A stretch of DNA of 64,000 bases, taken from assembly GCA_946800325.1 (NCBI GenBank), contig OX326956.1, positions 21,046,667 to 21,110,666 on the forward strand, read 5' to 3'. The translations under genes and the position numbers were made by a program. Under the pieces are notes generated by a model. That model was given only the letters and a program-made list of their open reading frames with translations. It was not told where the DNA came from and did no database searches. Shown here piece by piece: positions 9,842 through 20,610 of the stretch; within the stretch, counting starts at the first letter, position 1; the number at the start of each line of letters is the position of its first letter. The stretch is from Luzula sylvatica (lineage: Eukaryota > Streptophyta > Magnoliopsida > Poales > Juncaceae).

Positions 9842-12671
9842 TCTTTCACAGACAAGCAACGCAACAAAAAGTCAAATTGATGATCCCGGCTTTAACCAAT
9901 CCACATGATGGATCAGAGGTAACAAATCATAAAGATAAAGCTAACTTGCTTTTCTCTTTTTACAGGGACCTAATGGGAAAAGAGCCACAAATCGACCCTG
10001 CAATCCCTCAACTGGACATGTCCAGTATTTTCCAGAAAGAGGCAACCATTTTAAAAACTCTAGATGATCCAATCTCCTCAGATGAAATAGAGACAGTGAT
10101 TAAAGCCTAGAAACCAAACAAGTCACCAGGGTCAGATGGATGGAATGGTGAATTCTTCAAGGCTTATTGGCCTTATCTAAGAAATGAGATCATTTCCATC
10201 TTACAAAATCATAACCCTAATGAAGGTATAGGAGATGCATCTCTCTCATACATAACCTTAATTCCCAAAAAGGATAATCCACTCTTGCCAAAGGATTATA
10301 GACCAATCAGTTTAATCACTGGTATGCAAAAAATCTTCTCAAAAATTCTTTCCAACAGACTTAAATCTGTTATCAGCCAAATAATCCTTCCAAACCAACT
10401 AGGTTTCATTGAAAACAGAGAAATAAGTGAATGTTTAGTTTATGCCAGAGAGGTAACCCATATTTCCCACACATACAATAATCCTTTGCTTCTCTTTAAA
10501 GCTGACATTCATAAGGCTTTTGATACAATTTCATGGCCTTTCATGATCCAAGTACTCGAAGCAAGGGGCTTTGGTTCCACTTGGATCAATTGGGTCACAA
10601 ACATATCATTTCAAGGCAGAGCAAAAGTGTTATTAAATGGAATACCAGGCAAAACAATACACTTAAAAAGGGGGGTAAGACAAGGAGATCCACTCTCTCC
10701 ACATCTCTTTATAATTGCCATGGATACCTTGGGAAGAATACTTGAACAATTGGGTGAAAGAGGGAATATAGAAAAACCATTTAAAGAGGCAAAAAATGCA
10801 TTATTTTATGCTGATGATTCTTTGTTTCTGATCAAACCTGAAATACCACAAGTGAGAAGACTCAAAGTGGTACTCAATGCATTTGGCAACTCATCAGGGC
10901 TTATCATTAACTACGATAAGTCAGAATTCACAGCAGTAGGAGATAACAGAAGAGTAGAAGAGAGAGAAGAAAACATAAAAAAAATAGAAGAAGAGCTAGA
11001 CATGACAGGTAGAATCATACTCATAAATTATGTATTGTCTTCTCTTCCCACCTATTACTTTCAAATATTCAAATTTCCCAAATGGGCAATCACAGAAATG
11101 GATAAGATAAGAAGAGATTTTCTTTGGAAAGGAACTTCCAACTCAGGCTATCCATTAGTAGCTTGGCAGAATGTTTGCAGACCCAAATTGGGAGGGAGAT
11201 TAGGCCTCCTCAATTTAGAGGTCTTCAATAGAGCTCTGCTCTTAAAATGGCAGTGGAAATATAGCCATCCAAGTGGCTTAAACTGGCAAAGCCTAATGCC
11301 TTCATTAAACCCAACCAGTGAACTCAATCTGCAAAACCCTAAACTTTCTTACTTATGTAAGATTATACAGAAGGATAGACTGTTCTTTCATGCCAACACT
11401 AAATGCCAACTCAGAGGAGGAGGAAACATATCTTTTTGGGAGGGGGATTGGGGGATGGGGGAGAAAATGAAATTGAGATACCCATTACTCCACAGTCACA
11501 GACTGAGAAATGATATCACAATTAGGCAAATAAAAAACAAAACAATTGAAACACATTTTCAAAAGAGGATGTCAGAAGAAGCAAAAGAAGAAATGAGAAG
11601 ATTAGAAGAGCAATTAAATCAAATCAATTTGAGTGAAGAAAGAGATGTAATACTCTGGAAAGGTAACCCAAAAAATACTTTCACAACCAATAATGCGTAC
11701 TCCCAACTTATATTGGGGATTCTTTCTCATTCAGATCTAGCCAACACATGGTCCATTAAAATCCCCGAACGATTCAAAACATTTATCTAGCTTGCAATGC
11801 AAAATAGGGTGCTCACGATCGATAACTTGCAAAAAAGAGGATGGATAATGGTTAATCGATGCCCTTTATGCCTCAAATCCAACGAGACTATACTCCATCT
11901 GGCCTGTGAGTGTGATTTTAGCCAAAAGACATGGAGATTACTCAAAACGAACAACAAGCTCGATACAACTTTAACCATAAAAACCAAGATAATGTTTCGA
12001 TCAGATCTGCTTAGGCACGATACACCTCAAATCCAAAGGCAACTACTTGCTTTGTATCTGTTCGTTGTATGGAGAGAGAGGTGCTCGAGATCCTTCACAT
12101 ATCTGAAGAAAACCGAAGAAGATCTAGCGAAAGAAATAATCGATGAAAAACAAAAACATGCGAAAGCAAAGAGAGATCAAAAACAAGGAAAAAGAGGAGA
12201 AAGAGTAGAAAACATCCTGAAAATCGAGTAAAAACCAGAGCAGTAGAGAAAAAACGCGAAGAAAACTCAGAGAAAGAAAAGAGAGCTTAGAGAAAGAAAA
12301 GAGCAGAGAGCAAGGAAGAAGATAGAATCAAAAAAAGAAGAAGAAATGTGTAGAAGCTGCGCGGAGACTACAAGGAAGCACCCTTAGGTCTGAAGGAAGT
12401 GGATCAAACGGGCTGGATTTTATTTTTTAGTCTTTGCTTTATTTGGTTATACTAGCAGTTTCTTGGGCTGATGTACTTAGTTTATGGCCAAGAGAATTTT
12501 TCTTTAATAGTTAATATACCACTTAATCAAAGTTTATAAGATTTATGTATAGGTTAGGTTTCTGAATTAGGGGTATATATAAACATGTAAAAATTTTGAG
12601 TTGCTTATATAAATGCAAAAACTTGGAAGAAGGGTGCACAAACCCTCTCCAATTTCGTTAAAAAAATATAT
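9842..12671 (+). mobile_element. 5'-truncated L1-type LINE, 2830 bp, with 15-bp TSD
   Basis: The element lies between direct repeats ATATATTAGTTTGCT at 9827-9841 and 12672-12686 and ends in an A-rich tail (about 12659-12671), the signature of target-primed reverse transcription. It starts inside ORF2, upstream of the reverse transcriptase, so the endonuclease is missing. About 430 bp of 3' UTR follows the stop. The TA-rich tail makes the exact 3' border uncertain by a few bases. Confidence 0.95.
9843..12231 (+). pseudogene. LINE ORF2 remnant: reverse transcriptase plus C-terminal zinc-finger region
   Basis: The conserved reading frame runs through three open segments separated by two in-frame TAG codons: at 10108-10110 (within a 'KA-W-KPNKSPG' motif) and at 11788-11790 (within 'FKTFI-W-LAMQNRV'). 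Both sit where the family normally has Trp, so both look like single TGG-to-TAG transitions. Visible motifs are SPGSDGWNGEFFK, PKDYRPISLI, FKADIHKAFDTI, GVRQGDPLSP and the catalytic FYADDSLFL (YADD at 10807-10818). A C-terminal zf-RVT region has CPLC...H...C at about 11860-11915. Between the KSEF block and GRIILINYVLSSLPTYY, the usual ~50-60 residues containing the 'YLGLP' motif are replaced by a short Glu-rich linker, suggesting an in-frame internal deletion. The endonuclease and ORF1 are absent. It would have been a LINE polymerase; it is not functional now. Confidence 0.93.
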
Positions 12672-12686
12672 ATATATTAGTTTGCT

Positions 12687-13387
<701 letters not shown>

Positions 13388-13393
13388 AGATAG

Positions 13394-13480
13394 AATTAGG
13401 GGTGTCAACAGTTCGGATAGTGGTCATACCAGATCCATATCCGTATTTTTTTCGGATACGGATACGGATAAGAATACTTA
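13394..13480 (+). repeat. Fragment of a GGATAC/GGATCC-rich element ending in TAGGGGTGT
   Basis: It starts with 'ttaggggtgtcaacagttcgg' type sequence and continues into CGGATACGGATACGGATA. The minus strand of about 46430-46525 matches it. It is cut off by the MITE starting at ~13480. The TAGGGGTGT terminus resembles known plant MITE ends, but the superfamily is not settled. Confidence 0.55.
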
Positions 13481-13656
13481 ATTAAGTACCAACATTTTGG
13501 TACTTAATGATTTTTCACCATTGGATGTACATTGAGATTTGAATATGCACAAACTTTCATGATCATCATGGAAAAACACAAATCTCAATACAAATCTAGT
13601 GGTGAAAAAACATTAAGTACCAAAATGTTGGTACTTAATTAAGTACGTTAGCCTCT
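13480..13656. mobile_element. Palindromic MITE, TA-flanked family A (copy 1)
   Basis: Long inverted repeats: ACTTAATTAAGTACCAACAT near the left end and its complement near the right end. The arms continue through 'ttttttcaccattg' and its complement, so almost the whole ~180 bp can fold into one hairpin. (TA)n lies on the right side. Other copies: 13672, 15874, 16395, 59844 and 60100. Confidence 0.85.
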
Positions 13657-13671
13657 ATATATATATAATGT

Positions 13672-13865
13672 TTTGATACTTAATTAAGTACCAAAGTTTT
13701 GATACTTAATGTTTTTTAATCATTGAATTTGTATTGAAATTTGTGCATTTAATGATGTGCAATTTCATGATCATCATGAAAAAAATACAAATCTCAATGC
13801 AAATTCAATGATTAAAAAATATTAAGTATCAAAACTTCGATACTTAATTAAGTAGGTTAGCTTCC

Positions 13866-13870
<5 letters not shown>
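13672..13870. mobile_element. Palindromic MITE, family A (copy 2)
   Basis: Arms TACTTAATTAAGTACCAAAG / complement with TTTTTTAATCATTGAATTTG inside. It is separated from copy 1 by a short TA tract and followed by (TA)n at 13871-13901. Confidence 0.85.
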
Positions 13871-13903
<33 letters not shown>

Positions 13904-14775
13904 CAATGTTTTAAATTGCGATATTGCGGTCATTGCGGTCGGGTCTTTTTTGCAGCGGATTGCGTTTGCGGGCGCAATTGCGGCGCAATGACCTTATTGC
14001 GGACAGTCGTTGCGGTATTAAATTATGTAAAAATAATACTTTGTTTAAATATATTTTTCAAAATATTTTTTATCACCATTAATATCGTAAAATTGCCTTC
14101 ATAATTTTCTTCTAAAAAGAATAAAAAAGTTGATTGTCCAGGAACCTTTTCAGTGTAAATAAAAGTTGATCATAAAATTTCCATTAAAATGGCAATTATA
14201 CGGGATCTTTGGAATTGTATTTTGTTGAAGAATTTTTTGCCGACATCCTAAAAATATCAAAACACTATAACTCAAATTTTAAATCGAAACATCTATGAAA
14301 TACAATGAAAATTACTAAATTCATACATTTATAGATGAAAATGACACATTTTAGAAGTTATATATGTTATGAGCATATTTTATCAAATATTTTGATAATA
14401 AAACATGGAAACTAAGTATTAAATAATCACAAAATTTATGTTATAATATTTATATTAAATAATTCTCGATAAAATTACTTTAACGTGTATTTTGTGTTTA
14501 ATTCAGGGTAAAAGACAAAATTTCACAAATTCAAGCTCATCATCGCATTCCTCTCGTCGAGACGAGCGATTTCGATATAAATTTCATGTAATTTGGTGGA
14601 AGGATGAGAAAATTACAACGATTTGAATATTATCCGCAATATTTGACCCGATATGGCCGCAATATTACCGATATTTCGCCGCAATATCCGCAATTTCTCA
14701 AATCTCAGCCCGCAATATAGCGATTCTAAATCTCAGCCCGCAATATTCGCAATATCGCCGCAATTTAAAACACTG
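13904..14775 (+). mobile_element. ~870-bp TIR element flanked by TA tracts (family C)
   Basis: Terminal inverted repeats: left CAATGTTTTAAATTGCGATA, right complement of CCAGTGTTTTAAATTGCGGC. Both ends are loaded with short 'ATTGCGG' repeats, and the AT-rich middle has no transposase. An inverted, near full-length copy is at 60429-61328 and a 186-bp derivative at 47330-47515. TA microsatellites flank it on both sides. Superfamily unassigned; the subterminal repeats would fit a non-autonomous DNA transposon. Confidence 0.8.

Positions 14776-14786
<11 letters not shown>

Positions 14787-14841
<55 letters not shown>
14787..14841. repeat. (TA)n microsatellite
   Basis: TA dinucleotides preceded by a short TG run at 14776-14785. 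The open frames drawn through it are repeat artefacts. Confidence 0.95.
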
Positions 14842-14844
<3 letters not shown>

Positions 14845-14977
14845 CAAAATATATTAGTTTATTCTTAATTTTATTCATGTTAATATGTTGGAATTCAACA
14901 GTATATTTTGCAAATATCATTAATATATTTTGCCTGCGTGGATTCTTTTTGAATTTTTTTTGGATTCTTCTTAGCAA
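14842..14977. mobile_element. Partial MITE, TA-flanked family B
   Basis: The right arm (GGATTCTTTTTGAA..., TTGGATTCTTCTTAGCA) and the 'caaaatatatta' inner repeat match the full family B copy at 15551-15785. The left arm is missing, truncated at the TA tract. Confidence 0.7.
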
Positions 14978-15505
14978 ACATATATAAAACAACTCGGCCA
15001 ACAACGTTTATTTCTCAAATTATATAAATGAAAATTAAATTTTAACCCTATAGATGTAATCTATATCATTTAGATATGTTGTAGAACAAATTTTGTTTCA
15101 TTTGCATTTTTCTATCTAACAAAACAAATAACATATTTTCACAACCGTCTATTTCGGTATTTTTTTGGATTTCGATGAAAGAAAAGTCGAAACATTGTAA
15201 AAATTAATCTTGAGTCTATCTATATCATTTAAATTAAATCCAATGAAAAAAAATCAAATTTTAAAATTGATTTCATGATGAATCATGTCGTAAATATTGT
15301 CACCCGTCAATATCTTTACGTATCATGATGGAGATGATAAAAATATTTATAAAAATATTTATTTTTCATGAAATTAAATCTATAGCATTCTCAAGTGATG
15401 TATATCACATCTATGTGGTTGGATTTTTATTTTCATGTATATATTGTGAGAAATAAACGTTGTTGGCCGAGTTGGCCAAACAAGGGTGTTGGCCATTGAA
15501 CCTAG

Positions 15506-15508
<3 letters not shown>
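14978..15508. other. Non-coding spacer
   Basis: No gene seen. Words around 14990-15020 ('aactcggccaacaacgtttatttctca') recur inverted near 15449-15470, hinting at a larger foldback around the two family B copies. Confidence 0.45.

Positions 15509-15545
<37 letters not shown>
15509..15545. repeat. (TA)n microsatellite
   Basis: TA dinucleotides immediately left of the full-length family B MITE. Confidence 0.9.
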
Positions 15546-15548
<3 letters not shown>

Positions 15549-15550
15549 TT

Positions 15551-15785
15551 TGCTAAGGAGAATCCAAAAAAAGAATCCACGCATGCAAAATATACTAATG
15601 AAATTAGCGAAATATACTATTTAAATGAACAAAATATATTACTGAATTCAATATGTTAAATAGCTAAAATTAAGAATTAAATAATATATTTCCAACATTA
15701 TATTTTGCTAAATACAATAATATATATTTCTTATTTCAATAGTATATTTTGATCCTTGGATTCTTTTTGTGGATTCTTGTTAGCA
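15551..15785. mobile_element. Palindromic MITE, TA-flanked family B, 235 bp
   Basis: The left arm reads TGCTAAGGAGAATCCAAAAA. The right arm is the complement of TGCTAACAAGAATCCACAAA. The inner parts are inverted copies of 'gcaaaatatacta'. It lies between TA tracts (15509-15545 and 15796 on). Confidence 0.85.
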
Positions 15786-15791
15786 TTTTTG

Positions 15792-15795
<4 letters not shown>

Positions 15796-15873
<78 letters not shown>
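15796..15873. repeat. Compound (TA)n(TG)n microsatellite
   Basis: TA dinucleotides to about 15826, then about 23 TG dinucleotides. Confidence 0.95.
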
Positions 15874-15877
<4 letters not shown>

Positions 15878-16106
15878 ATGTCTAATATACTTAATTAAGT
15901 ATCAAGAGTTTGGTACTAAAAACTTTTTGATCATTAGATTTGGTTTGAGATTTGTGCATTTAATGATTAGTATAAACTGATACTGCAATCATTAATGATG
16001 AGTATATATAGCATTAAAAAACACAAATCTCAGAGCAAATCTAATGGTCAAAAAATCCTAAGTACCAAACTCATAATATTTAATTGAGTATCTTAGCCAT
16101 CCTCAT
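15874..16106. mobile_element. Palindromic MITE, family A (copy 3, diverged)
   Basis: Ends GAGGATGTCTAATATACTTA and complement of ATGAGGATGGCTAAGATACT. Inner arms 'tttttgatcattagatttgg' and complement. Closest to the copy at 60100-60328. Confidence 0.8.
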
Positions 16107-16119
16107 ATTTATTGGAAAA

Positions 16120-16360
16120 AGTTCAACATATCCTCAAACTCTCCCCTAAAAGGCTTGATGACGTGGCTAAGATTTAACACCTTAAAAATTAACACCATAA
16201 TTTATGATTTAACAATTTCATGAGATTTCAAACTATAAATTAAGGTAGTTGATCCATAAATTAGGATGTCAATCCATATATTATGATATATAATTAAGAT
16301 TTAAAAATGTTGCCATGTCATCAAGAGGTGTGGGCGAGAGATCTAGGAGATATACATCAC

Positions 16361-16362
<2 letters not shown>
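16120..16362. mobile_element. Probable palindromic MITE (family D)
   Basis: The left part 'catatcctcaaactctcccc...cttgatgacgtggc' recurs as the complement of the right part 'gccatgtcatcaagaggtgt...gagatatac'. No coding sequence. The right side abuts (TA)n at 16366-16394. The left border is approximate. Confidence 0.6.
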
Positions 16363-16394
<32 letters not shown>

Positions 16395-16397
<3 letters not shown>

Positions 16398-16600
16398 GGA
16401 GGCTAAACTACTTAATTAAGTACCAACATTTTGGTACTTAATGTTTTTTCACCATTGCATTTGCATTGGAATTTGTGTTTTTCCATGATGATCATGAAAG
16501 TTTGTGCACATCATTAAATGCACAAATCTCAAAGCAAATCAAATGGTGAAAAAGCATTAAGTACCAAAATGTCGGTACTTAATTGAGTAGGTTAGCCCCC
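16395..16600. mobile_element. Palindromic MITE, family A (copy 4)
   Basis: Ends GAGGGAGGCTAAACTACTTA and complement of GGCTAACCTACTCAATTAAG. The arms fold as in copy 1. (TA)n lies to the left; a C run and (TC)n at 16598-16637 followed by (TA)n lie to the right. Confidence 0.85.
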
Positions 16601-16605
16601 CCCCC

Positions 16606-16637
<32 letters not shown>

Positions 16638-16641
<4 letters not shown>

Positions 16642-18236
16642 ATATATATATATATATGGGAGAGGATGCAACGTTTATTATTGTAGGGGAGCTTATCATG
16701 TCTTTGCTCGACCTGTACCATCTCTATTCCGATTATCCTTTGCTGCAACGGCCATAGACTCTTCTAGGCGATGGCAAGAGACTCGATGACTATAACTTTG
16801 TACGTTTTCACTTTTTCAGGTAGGATGGCTCCATTTATTTATCCCAAATTTCAGTTGTAGTACAAGAATTTCGGATTTTTAAGCCGACATACTAAAATTC
16901 ATCGAAAAAGTTCTTAAATCAGCAAATATTGAAATATTTATAATTCTCTTACGTACTTTCTAATTCATGCTGCTGAAAATCTTCATAGTTAAACCAATTT
17001 CTGGAACTTAATTATTTGATTCTTTTATTTCTATTTTTATTAAGTTCCATGAAAGATCACTAGTTTTTCTTGTATCCAGAATAGGTCAGCGAATCATCTG
17101 TGAATCAATGTGAATCTATGGTACCACAAATCTTATTTCACATGATCCGAGTGATTAATTATTTGATCGAATCTATTGGTATTGTAAACGTTCAAGATTT
17201 GGAGTTTCGACTATGCCGAGGGGGATTTTACTTGGGTTAAATTTGGCTGAGATTATGCCGAGGGGAATTGGAATATGCGCGGTACTTGTCTGGCTGATCG
17301 GTATTGGACCGTCATAGATTCGATACTGGTGTTTGAATGGGAGCAGTACCGGTACCGGTACTGGTTTGAGGTGGCGGTACATATGGAACTTCTTGATTGG
17401 TTTAGGGTTTTAAACTTTTATACATAGGAGTGTGTATTTGTTAAGAAAATGTTATATTAACGATTTGTTTGGGATTTAGATTAATTGTAATAAGATTGGA
17501 GTTAGTATTGTGGATTTAAGATTTGTTTATGAATTTTGTAACTTGGTGAAACAAATTAAAATTTAACAAGTTCTTAATATTTCAATCGATAGTCTCTTTA
17601 CATTAGTGAAATAACAAAATGTTACCACTTTGTACTTGTAGGTAGAGTTTGAATTTACATTAAGGAATGTGTATGTTGTTGTAAGAATTACTCGAAGACA
17701 GGTACAAGAGTAAAATATTATTTGTAAAAACAAAAATAAGTTGCGTATTTTTTTATTTTATACAAAACCAAATGTCTATCCAAGTAATTAGCTTCAGATC
17801 ACTTCTCTTGCAAAGGCGAAGAATCATTAGAAATATAGCAATACTCGTCAGGAACACAACTATAGTCTAATTCAATAGACAATTTATACAATCTTCTGAC
17901 CAATAATAGAAAAGAAGGAACAATTTAACGAAACTTGAAAACTTTATTGTATAAGAAATAGAGAGATTATAAGTATTTGTTGATATATGAAAATGATATA
18001 ACACGTCTCCATATTTATATGATACATAGTTCATGTATAATATATTACATATTAAACACTCATATTATATGCTCACAAATATCCAAGTAGATAATTCGTA
18101 AACATTACTTTTCCCAAAATAAACATGATCCGTCACTAGATGAAATATTGATATGTCACTAGATGCAATATTTCACATCTAAATACATAATTAATATAAA
18201 ATGTAACCTTATTATTGTAACAATATATAGTAATTA
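16638..18236. other. Non-coding region without a supported gene
   Basis: A short (TA)n at 16640-16656 ends the MITE cluster. Around 17210-17270 'tatgccgagggg' occurs twice, and 17340-17365 is a GGTACCGGTAC repeat. The rest is ordinary AT-rich sequence. The small open frames (16583-16789, 17173-17382) have no recognisable domain. Confidence 0.5.
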
Positions 18237-18295
18237 GTGACTTTGTTTACAAAGCTTAAAAAGGACTCGATCATGTCCGCGAGGATTTTGCTAGT

Positions 18296-20610
18296 TCAAG
18301 GATAAATCTCAATGATTGATCGGATTCCAAGTGTAGGAGTCTTGTAGGAACCAACCCCAGCTTGCTTGAATATATTCCACCATTTCTTCTCATCTCGCTC
18401 GATACCATTCACGCTTGCCATCATAAGAATATCTAACAAGTTAGATATTGGAAGGGATCGAAAGAGGACGAGCGGGAAAGCCAAGGCGAAAAGGGAGACT
18501 CTGAGGCGGAGGCAAACCCTAGCTGCCTCCGCCTCCGCCACCACCTCCCCTCACCAGCCCAAGAGCGACGGGCGAGGCCGACAGCTCCGAGAGGCGAACT
18601 CCGAACTCCGCTTCTCCTCCTCTTCACCTTCTTCCACTCCTCCGAACCGCCGGAGATCTCTCTTGCAGACAGACCTGAAGCCACGCGCCTCGATTTCTTC
18701 CTTCTCAGAGCCAATGGGAGTTGGCGATTGGGATTCTTGTTAGGCGATTCTGGTTCTGGATCAGCGAATTTGAGAAGGAGCTTGTCTGACAACGGCGAGG
18801 AAAGGGAGCCAGCGGGAGAGGAAAGAGGCCCTGGCGGAAATTCGGCGACGGAAACTTGCGAGGGTAGGCGATTCTGAGGACGATCGCCAGGCGACTCGGA
18901 GGGCGAGGCGAGGGCGGCGGCTAGGGTTTCGACGCAGATCCGACGGTGGCAGCGGACAGCGGCGGCTAGGGTTTCCGAAGCTAGCGAGGGCTGTCGTCGG
19001 GGCGATTTTGGAGCTACTCGAAGAGCAAAAACTCGAAAGGAAAAAGCGGGAAGGGAAAAAGGGAAATCGAAAAAACGCGAGGCTGGTGCCGAGTCTGGGG
19101 CGAGTCTGGGACGAGTCTGGGCCGAGTTTGGGGCGAGGCCGAGAGCGACGGCCGAGTCTGGGGCGAATCTGGGGGCGAGTCCGAGAGCGACGGGCCGCGA
19201 CAGCGACGGTGACAGCTTCGATGACAATCCGAGCTCGCGTGGCAAACCAAGGGCAGAGGGAGGTTGCGTTCGTCTAAGGATGGCCGAAAGCATCATCTCT
19301 CGGCATGTATCTTACTTTTGCAATTATAATTTATTTTTGCGAAACTACTTTTTTACATTTATCATGTAAAATCGCACCAATGTATTAAACTTTGCTTTAA
19401 TATATTAAAAGAGGCTTCGCCTCTTTAGTTTTTCAAAAAAAAGAATATCTAACAAGAGCGGGGGCTCTGTCAAATTTGCATCCGGAAGTGCACCGATAAC
19501 ATAATCCAAGATGATGATCTTGCCTCCTTCCCGAAGAGAAATTGCATCTTTGCATCGTCTTAGTATCTTTATACATTTTTCATCGTCCCGATCATGAAGA
19601 ATCCACTAACAATTACACAAAAGGTCAATGTTGTAATTAATATTGGATCATTCAATTTCACGTGTAAAATGTCATAAAACGTCAAATGTCACATACACCC
19701 CTTCGACAAATATTATAAATAGGAAAATTATGGTATGCTCTCCCCATTTCAAGTGATCGAAGTTCAAATCAGTCCAAATCGATCCATATCGAATCATATC
19801 GGTTCATATATCGGTCGGCCGATTTACTCAATTGATATGGAACATGCCGTAACGGACAGACATAGATTAGCGATATGAATCCGACATACCGATCCATATT
19901 AGCGATATTTAGAACTCTGGATATACTAGATGTATTTTCATTTTTTAAGGTTATAGTTTATACATCATATTTTAACCGTTTTTTTAGAGTACATATGATA
20001 TTATTCTTAGAATCATATTTAGTTATTGTTACCTTTAGTAGTACTGTATCTGCTTGGGGAATACAGTCGAACATGTCTCCTGAAACAAACTTCACAATAC
20101 CATCATCCAAAACTTGATCTACAACATGAGGCAGCTCCAAAACTGTGCAGTTTATATGGGGAAAAGCCTTAGTAATTGCCTTGGCAGCATAGCCAATTCC
20201 ACCTGCCACATCAACTAGGGATGTTATCTCGCGAAATACTTCGCTGTGTTTTTTTTAAAATAATCTCCATCAAGAAGTAAGTATCACTCGCCATGCCGTC
20301 GTTAAATAGGTTGTTGAATTTGGAGTCTCGGCTTGTCAGTTCAATAAGGCTGCAACCATGAACCATCTGGAAGGAGTCCAGCTCATCCTGCTTGAACCAG
20401 TCACTTAAACTCATAGTTGGACTTAAAAACATGGAGCTCAGTGTGCACCGCGCAAATGCAGAAAGGCTTGGTGGACTGGCGCTGTAGACAAGAAGGAATG
20501 AGACGGCTGTGAGGTCATAAACCGCCTCTTTGTCTTCGATGTTATTTTGCATGGTGAAAATGCCATAATGAGTTAGAACGCGCAGAAGACGAGACAAGTG
20601 AGGTTTTTTG
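18296..20610 (-). pseudogene. O-methyltransferase pseudogene (duplicate of the gene at 56297-57920)
   Basis: Type II plant OMT remnant, same orientation and intron position as the intact copy. The exon 1 remnant (20610-20033) matches residues from about 'KKNHLSRLLRVLTH' to 'PQADTVLLK', with the donor GT at 20031-20032. A one-base expansion in a T run near 20250-20257 shifts the frame just before the SAM-binding motif; the rest (DVAGGIG, ELPHVV, GDMFD) then reads on. Exon 2 (19605-19441 then 18440-18296) encodes the catalytic-His region through 'SIIEIYP' and stop. It is split by a retroposed insert (18441-19440), and the Trp after the catalytic His is Arg (HDR instead of HNW). The first ~70 residues are missing: an LTR element begins at 20611, and what follows that element is not OMT. 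The 3' flank is also shared with the intact copy. Dead gene. Confidence 0.93.
18441..19440 (+). mobile_element. Retroposed GC-rich unit with poly(A) and 16-bp TSD
   Basis: The insert lies between direct repeats AAGAATATCTAACAAG (18425-18440 and 19441-19456) and ends in an A run directly before the second repeat, so it arrived by poly(A)-primed retroposition in plus orientation. The first ~870 bp are strikingly GC-rich, with 'ctagggtttcg' twice (about 18930 and 18966) and tandem 'cgagtctggggcgag' units (19090-19185). The last ~130 bp are AT-rich, with an 8-bp hairpin AAAGAGGC-TTC-GCCTCTTT before the tail. Open frames on both strands (for example 18433-19296 minus) are low-complexity Pro/Arg/Ser-rich frames. 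It could be a non-autonomous LINE-mobilised element or a processed transcript of a host leader. Identity unknown. Confidence 0.85.

Noticed and set aside
14653..15004. Open frames rich in alternating Tyr-Ile
   Set aside because: Translations of TA microsatellites.
18433..19296. 287-codon minus-strand open frame across the GC-rich insert
   Set aside because: Low-complexity Pro/Ser/Arg sequence due to GC-rich, stop-poor DNA. It runs antisense to the poly(A)-tailed unit and extends out of the insert into the OMT remnant.
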